NCBI GenBank assembly: GCA_944387405.1
Contig: CALXET010000007.1
Location: forward strand, 1 to 64,000
Direction: 5' to 3'
Origin: an uncultured Clostridia bacterium
GTDB taxonomy: Bacteria; Bacillota; Clostridia; TANB77; CAG-508
Length of the DNA: 64,000 nt
The position numbers and the translations under genes were made by a program. The notes under the pieces were generated by a model. It was not told the DNA's origin. It did not search any database and saw only the letters and a list, made by a program, of their open reading frames with translations. Positions within the stretch are counted from its first letter, which is position 1. Every line of letters begins with the position of its first letter. This document shows, one piece after another, positions 44,471-54,599 of the stretch.

Positions 44471-46919
44471 TTTTAACTACTATAACACTCATATCATCTT
44501 TACATATTCCATAATTGTTATCTATAGCTTCGTTTAATAATATATCAGCCATCTTTTGTACATTATTTGTACTTATATTTTTAAGAATTTTTATAAACCA
44601 TTTATCCCCTTGCTCTTCCTCTTTTGAATCTATAACTCCATCTGTACACATTACAAAAATATCTCCATCTGAAATATCTTTATCATAAACAGAAACTTCT
44701 ACATTATTTAAAATTCCAAGTGGAAGTGAATTAGATTCAACCACATCTATGTTTTGTCTATTTTTTATATATGTTTTGCAAGCACCATTTTTTATAAATT
44801 CTACTGTTCCATTATATAAATCAAATATTGATGTATCAATTGTTGCATACACTTCTTCTGTTGTTAACTTTATAGTAGAATTTATAAGTTCAACAGAATC
44901 ATCTTTATCAAATCCTGCTGTAAGTAATTTCTTCATCATTTTAATAACTATCTGACTACTTTTTCTAGCTTCAATTCCAGAACCCATTCCATCACTTAAA
45001 ACTATTAAACATTTGTCATCTTCAAGTTTAATTTGTATGCTACTATCTCCTGAAATATTGTTTCCAGATTTAGTAGTTTTTGCATACCCTAATTGCATAG
45101 TATATTTATCTTCTGAAGTATATCTTTGCATGTAACTACTTGCATCTATATTGCTTGTATCCTTCTGAAGTAGTACTTTTTCATCACAAACCTTAGAAAT
45201 TATATTTTCTATACATTTAATCTTGTCTTTTTCTTTTACTATTGTCACATTTTCATAATATATATCAACAAATAATTTTCCAGAACTAGCTTTTTTTATT
45301 TTTAAATCCTTAATCTCAATACCTTTTTGGAATAGAAGATCTCTTATTTGTTTCTCTTTATCTTTATATTTAGATTTTTCTTCCTTTTCTTTAGTTATTT
45401 CATCAGCAATCTCATTAATTGCTTTAGAAACTCCTTTTAATTGTTTTGACATTGTTTTTCTATGTTCCTCAAACCTTGTCTTCCAATTAAAACTCATTTC
45501 ATTAATTCTATATGTTCTATTAATTATTCTTATAATTTGATTTATATCTTCTTTAATAACATCATTATCTTCTGAACCTACAATATAGTTTTTCCTTTTT
45601 TCAAAGATTTTCATCAAATCTTCTTTTGTCATTTCAGACTTTTCAATCATTACTATATAAATATCTTCTATAATCCCGCTTTCAAGATTCATTAAATCGT
45701 CATAAAGAATATTGTTTGGAAATCTTTCAATATTGTTTAGTAAGTCTTCAACAAACATTACTTTACTATTATTTATATTATCAATCTCATTTTCTATTAA
45801 AGTCTTATCTTTTATTCCTAAGGCTTTTGCCATTTCTTCTACTACTCCAGATATACTATTTAATCTATTTTGTGTATCTGTAGCATCAGAAAGTCTAACT
45901 CCATCTTGCCATTCAAGAAGTTTAACATCATCTGATATTTCTTGTATATTTATTCCTACAAACCTTGGAACAAACATTGAAAACACTCCAGCTATTATTA
46001 TTTCAATTATAGGAATTAATTCTACTAAAAAACCTGTTGATATATATTCAATTATTATATTTCCTGCTAAAAATCCAATTACTGTAGCTATCTTTCCAAA
46101 TCTTGATAATAGTCCTGCAAAAAATCCAGATATAGAATATGCTAGTATTTGAATTGGTGTAGCTATTCCAAGTATTCCTAAAATTAATCCTATTGAAATA
46201 CCTGTTGTTGCTCCTACAAGTACTCCACTTCTTAAACTAAGAGCTAATATCATAAAAATACATATAACATTTGTAATAGAAATTCCAAAAATTGAAATTG
46301 AATCTAATGCACTAGCTGAAATGGCAACTAGAATAGTTGCGCCAATAACTTCTTCAATTGAAAATGCTTTATCTTTATTAAATTCTTTTACAACAATTAA
46401 GCTATTAATGAAAATTTTATAAAATACATAAGTTAGTACTACACTTGAAATACTTATTAAAATATCATATACAAGCAAATCACTCTTAAATATACATTTA
46501 ATAGCTTGTACAAAAATAGTTGAAATTAATAAGTTTTTCCCTAGTTTAGTCATTTCATTTCTATTATCTTGTATTATTGGTTTAAATATAAGAATAGAAA
46601 AAATAAAAACTAAAACATTAAGAATATATGAAAGCGTAGAATCAAAGCCAAAGCCTATAAAATTACCTATTATTGTAACTATTAGTACTATTCCAGCAGG
46701 AACATTGCTATTACAACAAGCTACAAATATAGCAAGATCAAATGGATTAACAAGTCCTTTTATAGATATCATAGAAATTAAAAAAGCAATAATATAAATT
46801 ACAATATTATTAATTAATAATAATCTATTTTTGCTTTCAATATTCTCTGCTTTATTTTCTATATTAACTTTTATTTTTTTAATTCTATCTGTTAAATTTT
46901 CAGCTAAATTTTGAAACAT
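44448..46919 (-). CDS. spoIIE: Stage II sporulation protein E (SpoIIE)
   Basis: Membrane PP2C phosphatase that dephosphorylates SpoIIAA and so activates sigma-F in the forespore. ATG at 46919 is used, with GAGGTG upstream. ~823 residues: about ten N-terminal helices (~40-320), a central regulatory/oligomerisation region (~330-590), and the PP2C domain (~595-815) with IVLSDGMGSGIEARKSS, SNSLPLGILNNVEVSV and FVMCTDGVIDSKEEE metal-site motifs. Full length. Sporulation-specific, Spo0A-dependent expression in Bacillus; no obvious Spo0A box seen here. Confidence 0.95.
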   Translation of the reverse strand: MFQNLAENLTDRIKKIKVNIENKAENIESKNRLLLINNIVIYIIAFLISMISIKGLVNPFDLAIFVACCNSNVPAGIVLIVTIIGNFIGFGFDSTLSYILNVLVFIFSILIFKPIIQDNRNEMTKLGKNLLISTIFVQAIKCIFKSDLLVYDILISISSVVLTYVFYKIFINSLIVVKEFNKDKAFSIEEVIGATILVAISASALDSISIFGISITNVICIFMILALSLRSGVLVGATTGISIGLILGILGIATPIQILAYSISGFFAGLLSRFGKIATVIGFLAGNIIIEYISTGFLVELIPIIEIIIAGVFSMFVPRFVGINIQEISDDVKLLEWQDGVRLSDATDTQNRLNSISGVVEEMAKALGIKDKTLIENEIDNINNSKVMFVEDLLNNIERFPNNILYDDLMNLESGIIEDIYIVMIEKSEMTKEDLMKIFEKRKNYIVGSEDNDVIKEDINQIIRIINRTYRINEMSFNWKTRFEEHRKTMSKQLKGVSKAINEIADEITKEKEEKSKYKDKEKQIRDLLFQKGIEIKDLKIKKASSGKLFVDIYYENVTIVKEKDKIKCIENIISKVCDEKVLLQKDTSNIDASSYMQRYTSEDKYTMQLGYAKTTKSGNNISGDSSIQIKLEDDKCLIVLSDGMGSGIEARKSSQIVIKMMKKLLTAGFDKDDSVELINSTIKLTTEEVYATIDTSIFDLYNGTVEFIKNGACKTYIKNRQNIDVVESNSLPLGILNNVEVSVYDKDISDGDIFVMCTDGVIDSKEEEQGDKWFIKILKNISTNNVQKMADILLNEAIDNNYGICKDDMSVIVVKISKKNKK

Positions 46920-47144
46920 CCTTACCACCTCATACTTTTCTTATATTAAATAACATAACTTATAAAAAACTTGTCGATTGAGTGTATCAATATAAAAAAA
47001 GTTATCTTCTTTTTGTGATATTTTTTGCCATTTTTCTTATACAGTGTTCTTATTCTATTATACTTTTATTAAAAAATCAATAGAAAACACGTCCTCTTAG
47101 ATTAATTTTATTTACGCAAGTCTAAAATAATTTGGCTTTACATA

Positions 47145-47180
47145 AACAAAAGAAGATTGAAAAATCAATCTTCTTTTGTT
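47145..47180 (-). terminator. Terminator of the pyrophosphorylase/mutase fusion gene
   Basis: 16-bp perfect stem AACAAAAGAAGATTGA/TCAATCTTCTTTTGTT with a four-base loop, 27 bases after the stop. Confidence 0.85.
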
Positions 47181-47206
47181 AAATGGTAATATTAAATTAT
47201 AACTTT

Positions 47207-50173
47207 TTATTCAATTATATTTAACATTTCATTTTTTAATTCTTCCATCCTGTTTGTTGCATCCTCTAAAGATTTTCCTTTAACACCAATATATAATTTT
47301 AATTTTGGCTCTGTTCCTGAAGGACGAACACAACACCATTCATTATTTTCTAATTCATAATATAATACATTTGATTTTGGAAGATCTAATACAGTCTCTT
47401 TTCCAGTCTTTATGGTTCTAGCTACTCCAGTTTGGTAATCTCTTGCAACTACAACTTTAAATTTACCAAAATTCTTAATTGGATTTTCTCTTAATGAATC
47501 TGTTATTTGTTTAATCTTTTTAGCACCATCTGCTCCTTTTAAAACAATTGATGCTTGAGTTTCTTTATAATATCCATATTTCTTATAAATATTTTGCATT
47601 TGATCCCATAAACTCAAATTCTTACTCTTATAATAAGCTGCTGCTTCACATAACATCATTACTGCAACAACACCATCTTTATCTCTTGCATGATCACCAT
47701 ATAAACATCCATAGCTTTCTTCAAATCCAAATACATAATGTTTATTTTTATTTTCTTCAAATAATCTCATTTGTTCGCCAATATATTTGAATCCTGTTAA
47801 AACTTCTATTAATTCTACTCCATATTCTTTAGCTATATCATCAGCTAAATTAGTAGAAACTATAGTTTTTACTAAAACACCATCTTTAGGAAGTGTTTTC
47901 TTTTCTTTCATTTGAGATAATATATATTCTGCAACAAGCATCGCAGTCATATTTCCTGTAAATAATTCATATTCACCTTTATCATTTTTAACTTGTATTC
48001 CTAATCTATCAGTATCAGGATCTGTCGCTAAGATTATATCTGCATCTACTCTTTCAGCTAGTTTTAGTGCTAATTTGTATGCTTTTGGATCTTCAGGATT
48101 TGGATGAGTTACAGTTGGAAAATGTCCATCTGGTAATTCCTGTTCTGGAACTACATATACATTTGTAAATCCAAGTTCATTTAATACTCTTTGAACAGCT
48201 TTATTTCCTGCACCATGTAATGGTGTGTAAACTATTTTTATATCTTTCTCTGTTTTCTTTATAACATCTGGATTTAATACTAATTTCTTTAAAGTCCTAT
48301 TATATGCATCATCTATTGCCTTTCCTACTTTAATATATAGTCTCTTATCACCAGCTTCATCTCTTGACATAGTCTTAATATCAGAATAATCAACCTTATT
48401 TACTTCTGCAATTATATCTTTATCACGTGGAGAAACTATTTGTGCACCATCATCCCAATATACTTTATAACCATTATATTGAGCTGTATTGTGGCTTGCT
48501 GTAATCATTACTCCAGCTGTAGCTCCAAGTTCTCTAATTGCAAAAGATAGTTCTGGAACAGGTCTTAATTCATCCATTATATATGTCTTTATACCATTTG
48601 CATTAAAACATAATGCTGTATATTCACTAAATTCTTTAGACATTTTTCTTGAATCATATGAAATAACTACACCTTTATCGGCTGTTCCTTGATTTAATAT
48701 ATAATTTGCTAATCCTTGTGTTGCTTTTCCTACTGTTGTATAGTTCATTCTATTAGTACCAGCACCAATTATTCCTCTTAATCCTGCTGTACCAAAATCT
48801 AAATCTTTATAAAATCTATCTTTAATTTCTTCTTCATTGCCTTTAATAGCAAGTAATTCATCTCTTAGAGCTTTATCTATATTTGCATCTTTACACCATT
48901 TCTCATATTTACTTAAATATGCCATTCTATTCCAATAATCAGTATAAAGTTTTCTTGCTGTTTCCGGGCTGTCTGCTCCTTCTGCATTTTTAATTGGAGC
49001 AAATTCTTCTTCTCTTTTTACTCTTAATACTACTACATCATCAAGCATTTCATATGAATCAAATATAAATAATTCAAATTTATATGCGTTTGGTTTTTCA
49101 GGAATTACTAACTTTCCTTCTGAGTCAATGTACTTTGCCTTCTTAACAGCTGTATGATATGGAAGTCTAACATCAGATACCTTCTCTAACCCCTTAATAT
49201 TGTATAAATGGAATATTGCATTTGCATCACCATATACTAAAGCACCATAATCATCTCTCATATTAGCCATTTCTTCAGAAATTTCTGTATACTCAATAAC
49301 TCCTACTTTTTTATTCTTTCTGCAGAAAACTCCAACCTTTTCTTTAGGATCAGTTTTTTCGATTGTCTTTACTGCTCCTAAAACTTTAGCATCAATACTC
49401 ATACCAAGAAGTATAGGATCCACAAGTTTAACTAATACATTATCTACACCACTTATAAATACCCATTCGATTCCGTTTTCTTTCATTTCATCAATTATTT
49501 TATTTTTGCCCATAGCTTTTAATGTTCCACCATGACCGTCAGCAGCCTCTTTTACTAGACCATTTTCATCTAATAAAATTTTTCCATCCATAGATATCAT
49601 AGGAAGTTCTCCTTGGATAAAGAACTTAATAGCATCTCTTGGATAGCCAAAATAACTATTTCTTTCAAAAAAAGCTACAGTTTCTGCATTATTTTCTCTA
49701 CTTGTCATTATGTACCAAGGAATTACAACTTTATATTCTTCTCTAGCTCTTTTTAATGTGTCACAAAGTAATTCGAACAAAGATTTATGAGATTCTAATC
49801 CCATATCAAAAGTTCCCTTAGGCCCTGTGTGTCCTAATCTAGTACCTTGCCCCCCTGCCATTGTAACAACAGCATACTTGTTAGCTTTAATTGCCTCTGC
49901 ACCAATTTCTTCATATTTTTTTGTTTCATCTACCGTTAATTTAGATTTGTCAATATATTCAATAGGTTCTATTGTCATATCTTCAAAACTAACTTCTTCT
50001 TTTGCTGATTTGTACAATTGTTTTGCTAGATCATAATTAATAGATAATATTTGATCTAATAATTCTTCTTTCTTTTCATCATCTAATTTATCGTAGTACA
50101 ACAATAAATGTTCCTGATTATTCTTTTTTAATAATTCTTTTGCTTTTTTGAATTTTTCATTTAAGTTGCTCAT
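47207..50173 (-). CDS. Fused UDP-sugar pyrophosphorylase / phosphoglucomutase
   Basis: A 988-residue bifunctional enzyme. Residues ~1-395 form a UDPGP-family nucleotidyltransferase (VTMAGGQGTRLGHTGPKGTF, ~105; IQGELPMISMDGKILL; ADGHGGTLKAM), eukaryote-like and closest by eye to UDP-N-acetylhexosamine pyrophosphorylases. Residues ~430-985 are an alpha-D-phosphohexomutase of the PgcA type: RFYKDLDFGTAGLRG, catalytic TASHNTAQYNGYKVY (Ser ~558), metal loop TDPDTDRLG, FGFEESYG and phosphate site VRPSGTEPKLKLY. Together they could turn hexose-6-P into UDP-hexose. The start may be ATG 50173 or TTG 50176. Separate genes are the rule in most bacteria. Confidence 0.93.
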   Translation of the reverse strand: MSNLNEKFKKAKELLKKNNQEHLLLYYDKLDDEKKEELLDQILSINYDLAKQLYKSAKEEVSFEDMTIEPIEYIDKSKLTVDETKKYEEIGAEAIKANKYAVVTMAGGQGTRLGHTGPKGTFDMGLESHKSLFELLCDTLKRAREEYKVVIPWYIMTSRENNAETVAFFERNSYFGYPRDAIKFFIQGELPMISMDGKILLDENGLVKEAADGHGGTLKAMGKNKIIDEMKENGIEWVFISGVDNVLVKLVDPILLGMSIDAKVLGAVKTIEKTDPKEKVGVFCRKNKKVGVIEYTEISEEMANMRDDYGALVYGDANAIFHLYNIKGLEKVSDVRLPYHTAVKKAKYIDSEGKLVIPEKPNAYKFELFIFDSYEMLDDVVVLRVKREEEFAPIKNAEGADSPETARKLYTDYWNRMAYLSKYEKWCKDANIDKALRDELLAIKGNEEEIKDRFYKDLDFGTAGLRGIIGAGTNRMNYTTVGKATQGLANYILNQGTADKGVVISYDSRKMSKEFSEYTALCFNANGIKTYIMDELRPVPELSFAIRELGATAGVMITASHNTAQYNGYKVYWDDGAQIVSPRDKDIIAEVNKVDYSDIKTMSRDEAGDKRLYIKVGKAIDDAYNRTLKKLVLNPDVIKKTEKDIKIVYTPLHGAGNKAVQRVLNELGFTNVYVVPEQELPDGHFPTVTHPNPEDPKAYKLALKLAERVDADIILATDPDTDRLGIQVKNDKGEYELFTGNMTAMLVAEYILSQMKEKKTLPKDGVLVKTIVSTNLADDIAKEYGVELIEVLTGFKYIGEQMRLFEENKNKHYVFGFEESYGCLYGDHARDKDGVVAVMMLCEAAAYYKSKNLSLWDQMQNIYKKYGYYKETQASIVLKGADGAKKIKQITDSLRENPIKNFGKFKVVVARDYQTGVARTIKTGKETVLDLPKSNVLYYELENNEWCCVRPSGTEPKLKLYIGVKGKSLEDATNRMEELKNEMLNIIE

Positions 50174-50244
50174 CAATATGTATAACTCCTTTCATACATT
50201 ATTAAATATAAAAATCAAATCATACATATCTTATAACATTACGG

Positions 50245-50736
50245 CTATTTAGTCAATATAGGATTTTTTTCTATTTTTTTCGAAAAAAAATCTAATATTT
50301 CGTGCTCCCCCGTAGTATTTACTATTCTTCCATGTTTTTCTAATATTTTCGTTGAATTTTGCTTAAAATCTGTAAATTTATAGCAATTTATTATTTTGAT
50401 TTTCATATTATTTTTTAATTTATTATTTATTTCTCTAATATATTCATAACTTCCTTGTATTATAACTATACCTGTTAAATTTTTATCTACTTTATCTATA
50501 TTATTTTCTTCATAACTATTATTCCATGACTTGTCTATAATTTTTTTCTTTATAAAATCTTTTATCTCTATTGTATTTAAAATTAATTTCTTTTCTTTTT
50601 CAAAATCGTCTTCAACAAATAAAGTTAAGTTTTCTTTTTCTTTTAAATTATCCTTTAAATATGAAATAAGTATTACTAATAAATGATTTTTACTAACATA
50701 AAAACAACATGCTTTTTCATTTGTTTTATTTTTCAT
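50245..50736 (-). CDS. Hypothetical protein
   Basis: 163 residues, Lys/Asn/Ile-rich, native codon use, with ATG behind AGGAGG. No signal peptide or membrane helix. It begins with a conserved-looking KACCFYVSKNHLLVILISYL segment and later has LTGIVIIQGSYEYIREIN and an internal KIKIINCYKF strand, suggesting an alpha/beta fold. I do not recognise the family. It lies divergent from spoIIR, so a sporulation link is possible but only by position. Confidence 0.65.
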   Translation of the reverse strand: MKNKTNEKACCFYVSKNHLLVILISYLKDNLKEKENLTLFVEDDFEKEKKLILNTIEIKDFIKKKIIDKSWNNSYEENNIDKVDKNLTGIVIIQGSYEYIREINNKLKNNMKIKIINCYKFTDFKQNSTKILEKHGRIVNTTGEHEILDFFSKKIEKNPILTK

Positions 50737-50906
50737 ATTAACCTCCTAATAATTTTTAAAATTTTATAACCATAAGCTTGAGTCCGTCAATAAAAATCAC
50801 ATACTACATTTCGACAATATAAATAAAAGAAAATTAGTATATTTTCCATTTGTTTTGTTAATACTTCTTTTAATCATATAAATAAAAATATTTTGGAGGA
50901 AATTAA

Positions 50907-51524
50907 ATGAAAACCTTAAAATTAACTTTTTTAATTTTTATTTTATTTATTATATACATATTCTTATCTGCAAAATCTTATAGTACTTATGTTTTTAATG
51001 ATTTATCAGACGAAATTTTTAGATTTCATATTGTTGCAAATAGCAATTCTTCGGAAGATCAATACTTAAAGTTAAAAATTAGAGATAATATTCTATCTTA
51101 TATTAATAAATTTATTGATGATGAAACTACTAAATCTGATATTATATCTTTTATAAATAGCCATAAAAATAAGATTGACTCTATTATAAAATCTACAATT
51201 CAAAAAAATGGTTATACTTATAATTATTCATTTAATATTGAAAAATGTTATTTTCCTACAAAAAATTATGGAAATATTTCTCTTCCAGAAGGAATTTATG
51301 ATTGTTTGAACATTAGAATTGGATCTTCTGAAGGTGAAAATTGGTGGTGTGTAATGTTTCCTCCTCTCTGTATTTCTGATTCTGAATTAATTATGGATAA
51401 TAATTCTAAAGAACTCTTATTAAAAAACATTTCATCAGAATCTTATGATATTATTAATTCAAAAAAAGGAGAATACAAAATAAAATTTAAGATTCTTGAA
51501 ATTTTTAGCTCCTTTAATTCATAA
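50907..51524 (+). CDS. spoIIR: Stage II sporulation protein R (SpoIIR)
   Basis: Secreted forespore signal that triggers SpoIIGA to process pro-sigma-E in the mother cell. 205 residues: N-terminal signal/anchor (~6-22), then the SpoIIR domain with FRFHIVANSNSSEDQYLKLK and the C-terminal NWWCVMFPPLC motif, both diagnostic. AGGAGG precedes the ATG by about eight bases. In Bacillus it is a sigma-F gene; a sigma-F promoter was not resolved by eye. Confidence 0.95.
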   Translation: MKTLKLTFLIFILFIIYIFLSAKSYSTYVFNDLSDEIFRFHIVANSNSSEDQYLKLKIRDNILSYINKFIDDETTKSDIISFINSHKNKIDSIIKSTIQKNGYTYNYSFNIEKCYFPTKNYGNISLPEGIYDCLNIRIGSSEGENWWCVMFPPLCISDSELIMDNNSKELLLKNISSESYDIINSKKGEYKIKFKILEIFSSFNS

Positions 51525-51562
51525 ATCTAATGAATACTTTAGATACTATTGAATTTAACATC

Positions 51563-51591
51563 TTGTCAAGTATTATCTTTTATGATATATT
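51563..51591 (+). promoter_or_regulatory. Probable murA promoter
   Basis: TTGTCA, 17-base spacer, TATATT about 140 bases before the TTG start of murA, leaving a long AT-rich leader. Confidence 0.5.
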
Positions 51592-51730
51592 CTGATAGGA
51601 TATAAAATAATGCTGTTTTTCGCTTATTTTATAAATTATACAAAATAATTATGACATAAATCTTACAACTTAATAAATATTAAAATAAATTACGTTTGGG
51701 ATTATTCCAAACATATTGGGGGTATATATA

Positions 51731-52996
51731 TTGGAGAAATTAGTAATAACTGGACCTACATCATTACATGGAGAAGTAGAAATAAGTGGTGCAAAAAATG
51801 CAGCTGTAGCAATACTTCCTGCTACATTATTAATAAATGGAGTTTGCACTATAGAAAATTTACCTGATATTAGTGATGTAAAAATTTATTGTGAAATATT
51901 AGAATCATTAGGTGCAAAAATTACTTGGAAAGATAAGCATACAATTACAGTAGATTCAAGAAATATTACAGCAACTACAGCACCTTTAGATATTACAAGA
52001 AAATTTAGAGCTTCTTACTATTTAATAGGAGCTTTACTTGGAAGATGTGGTAGAGCCGAAGTTGGTCTTCCTGGTGGATGTAATTTAGGGCCAAGACCAA
52101 TTGACCAACACATAAAAGGATTTGAAGCATTAGGAGCTACAGTAAATGTTTCTAGTGGAAATATAGTAGCTTCATGTAATGGACTTAAAGGTACTTCTAT
52201 TTATATGGATATCGTATCTGTAGGAGCTACATTAAATGTTATTTTAGCAAGTGTTCTTGCAGAAGGAACAACTATAATTGATAACCCAGCAAAAGAACCA
52301 CATGTAGTTGACCTTGCAAACTTTTTAAATACTATGGGAGCTGATATTAGAGGTGCTGGTACAGATATAATCAAAATAAATGGTGTTAAAGAACTTAAAG
52401 GAAATGCTACATATTCAGTAGTTCCTGATCAAATAGAAGCTGGAACATTTATGCTTGCTGCAATTGCTACTAAAGGAGATATTTTAGTAAAAAATTGTAT
52501 AACAAAACATTTAGAGTCATTAATTGCTAAGATTCTTGAAATTGGTGGAAATGTTGATTCTAATGGAGATCATGTAAGAGTATGGTGGGATAAGCCTACT
52601 ACAAAAGCAACAATAAAGACATTACCATATCCTGGTTTTCCAACAGATCTTCAGCCACAAATGGGGGTATGTTTAGCATTGTCTAAAGGTACAAGCATTA
52701 TAAATGAAAGTATTTGGGATTCTAGATTTCAATATACTTATGAATTAAATAAAATGGGAGCAAATATTACTTCAAAAGGTCAATCAGCCTTTTTTGAAGG
52801 TGTTGATAAATTATATGGTGCTCCTGTATATGCTTCTGACTTAAGAGCTGGAGCAGCACTTATCATTGCTGGTATTGCTGCCGAGGGCAAAACTGAAATA
52901 TATAATTTAAATCATATTGATAGAGGATATGAAGATATAGAAGGAAAATTTAGAAAACTTGGAGCAAATATCGAAAGAGTAAAAGAAGAGGATTAA
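51731..52996 (+). CDS. murA: UDP-N-acetylglucosamine 1-carboxyvinyltransferase
   Basis: First committed step of peptidoglycan synthesis, transferring enolpyruvate to UDP-GlcNAc. A TTG at 51731 follows GGGGG by eight bases; TTG at 51716 overlaps that site. ~421 residues: SGAKNAAVAILPATLL near the N-terminus, GLPGGCNLGPRPIDQH with the fosfomycin-target Cys, DQIEAGTFMLAA, and the C-terminal DLRAGAALIIAGIAAEG. Eight bases upstream of the walJ-like gene, so both are probably co-transcribed. Confidence 0.95.
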   Translation: MEKLVITGPTSLHGEVEISGAKNAAVAILPATLLINGVCTIENLPDISDVKIYCEILESLGAKITWKDKHTITVDSRNITATTAPLDITRKFRASYYLIGALLGRCGRAEVGLPGGCNLGPRPIDQHIKGFEALGATVNVSSGNIVASCNGLKGTSIYMDIVSVGATLNVILASVLAEGTTIIDNPAKEPHVVDLANFLNTMGADIRGAGTDIIKINGVKELKGNATYSVVPDQIEAGTFMLAAIATKGDILVKNCITKHLESLIAKILEIGGNVDSNGDHVRVWWDKPTTKATIKTLPYPGFPTDLQPQMGVCLALSKGTSIINESIWDSRFQYTYELNKMGANITSKGQSAFFEGVDKLYGAPVYASDLRAGAALIIAGIAAEGKTEIYNLNHIDRGYEDIEGKFRKLGANIERVKEED

Positions 52997-53004
52997 ATAC
53001 ACAA

Positions 53005-53796
53005 ATGTTAAATTTTTGTAGTTTATATAGTGGAAGTACTGGTAATTGTTTATTAGTCTCATCTGAAGACACAAATATATTAATTGACGCAGGAGTAAGT
53101 CAAAAGAAAATTATAGAAGGATTAGAAAGTATTAATAAAGATATTAATAAAATTGATGCTATTCTTGTAACCCATGAACATTCTGATCATATTATGAGCA
53201 TAGGAGGATTATCTAAAAAGTACAATATTCCTGTATATTCTAATAAAGAAACTTTAAATGCAATGACATCTCAAATTGATAAGATAGATGACAATAACAA
53301 GAAAATATTTAATATAGGTGAAAAATTTAATATAGGATCTTTAGAAATTAAATCATTTTCAACACCTCATGATGCTGTAAATCCATGTGGTTTTAATATT
53401 ATGAAAGATAATAAAAAAATTAGTATTGCAACTGATATAGGGCATATTGATGATACTTTAATAAACAATTTAAAAAATAGCTCTTTCATAATGCTTGAAT
53501 CAAACTATGATCCCGAAATATTAAGACTTTGTCGCTATCCATATAGACTAAAACAGCGAATTAGTGGTTTAAATGGTCATCTCTCTAATTCATCTGCTGG
53601 AAAAACTATTTCTGCTTTAATTCCAACTGGACTTTATAAAGTTATGCTTGGTCATTTAAGTAAAGAAAATAATTTTCCAGAACTTGCTTATAAAACAGTT
53701 GTAGAAGAAATTAATTCTAAAGGATTTAAAGAAAAGGATATTAATATAAATGTAGCTTCAAGAAATAATCCTACTGACATTATAAAAATATCTTAA
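53005..53796 (+). CDS. walJ: MBL-fold metal-dependent hydrolase (WalJ/YycJ type)
   Basis: Metallo-beta-lactamase-fold protein of the YycJ/WalJ group, implicated in coordinating cell division and DNA replication. 263 residues with SGSTGNCLLVSSEDTNILIDAG at the start, the metal motif VTHEHSDHI (~56), ATDIGHIDDT and LSNSSAGKTI/HLSKENN downstream. Normal length. It follows murA at 8 bases; in Bacillus it sits in the walRK operon instead. Confidence 0.88.
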   Translation: MLNFCSLYSGSTGNCLLVSSEDTNILIDAGVSQKKIIEGLESINKDINKIDAILVTHEHSDHIMSIGGLSKKYNIPVYSNKETLNAMTSQIDKIDDNNKKIFNIGEKFNIGSLEIKSFSTPHDAVNPCGFNIMKDNKKISIATDIGHIDDTLINNLKNSSFIMLESNYDPEILRLCRYPYRLKQRISGLNGHLSNSSAGKTISALIPTGLYKVMLGHLSKENNFPELAYKTVVEEINSKGFKEKDININVASRNNPTDIIKIS

Positions 53797-53828
53797 AATT
53801 ATAATCTAATTGTGAAAAATCATTTAAT

Positions 53829-53867
53829 AACATAAAAGCATTAATGCTTTTATGTTTATTTTTTTCT
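53829..53867 (+). terminator. Terminator of the murA-walJ unit
   Basis: Perfect palindromic stem AACATAAAAGCATT/AATGCTTTTATGTT and a T7 tract. Confidence 0.8.
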
Positions 53868-53897
53868 AAAAAATTATATATTCTAATTCTCTATACT

Positions 53898-54032
53898 CTA
53901 ATCCTTTAAATTATCTTTTAATTTTCTAGTAATTTTTTTAATCAATATTTTTTTTACAATTAGAAAAGATAAAATAAATAAAATTATAGAAATAAGTATA
54001 ACTATTACAAAACTAAAATAATATATTTTCAT
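53898..54032 (-). CDS. Possible 44-residue membrane peptide
   Basis: An ATG at 54032 opens a 44-codon frame ending in TAG at 53898. The product has one long hydrophobic helix (FVIVILISIILFILSFLIV) and a basic tail (KKILIKKITRKLKD), as small stress or toxin-like membrane peptides do. A promoter TTGACT-16-TATAAT (54066-54039) would place the transcript start almost at the ATG, leaving no Shine-Dalgarno. It lies between spmB and walJ. It may be chance in AT-rich DNA. Confidence 0.35.
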   Translation of the reverse strand: MKIYYFSFVIVILISIILFILSFLIVKKILIKKITRKLKDNLKD

Positions 54033-54074
54033 ATACAAATTATAAATACTTTTTTCATAAAGTCAATTAAAACT

Positions 54075-54599
54075 CTACAACATAATTTGACATAACTTGA
54101 CAGATAGAATTATTCCTAATAAATCACCAAGCAAAGCAACAGTAATAACCTTCCAGATATTCTTGTAGTTTTTTCCTCTAGTATAAACTGATACCGTATA
54201 GATAGTAGTTTCTGTTGACCCCATAATTGTTGATATAATAAGTCCTATATAAGTATCTACTCCATATTGTTTCATTAGTTCTGTAGCAACAGCAACAGTT
54301 GAACTCCCTGATATGGGTCTTAATATTGCCATTGGTAATATTTCAGCAGGTATACCAATTAATGCAAAAATCGGCATAAATAGCTTTACAATAAAATTTA
54401 ATACTCCTGATACTCTAAGCATATTAATTGCAACAAAAAGTCCTATTAAAGTGGGAAATATTTCAAGTAAAATATATATACCAGATTTAGCACCTTCTAA
54501 AAAATTTTCGAAAGTTTTCTTTTTTTCTTTAAAAGATATTGAGGCTATGAAAAAAATCATAAGAGGAATACTTGCAGACATTATTGTACTTATCATCAA
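54075..54599 (-). CDS. spmB: Spore maturation protein B
   Basis: Membrane protein of the nucleoside-recognition (Gate) family, involved in spore core dehydration. 174 residues with four to five helices; LRPISGSSTVAVATELMK and IISTIMGSTETTIYTVSVY are typical SpmB segments. ATG start. Overlaps spmA by four bases. Confidence 0.92.
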   Translation of the reverse strand: MMISTIMSASIPLMIFFIASISFKEKKKTFENFLEGAKSGIYILLEIFPTLIGLFVAINMLRVSGVLNFIVKLFMPIFALIGIPAEILPMAILRPISGSSTVAVATELMKQYGVDTYIGLIISTIMGSTETTIYTVSVYTRGKNYKNIWKVITVALLGDLLGIILSVKLCQIML

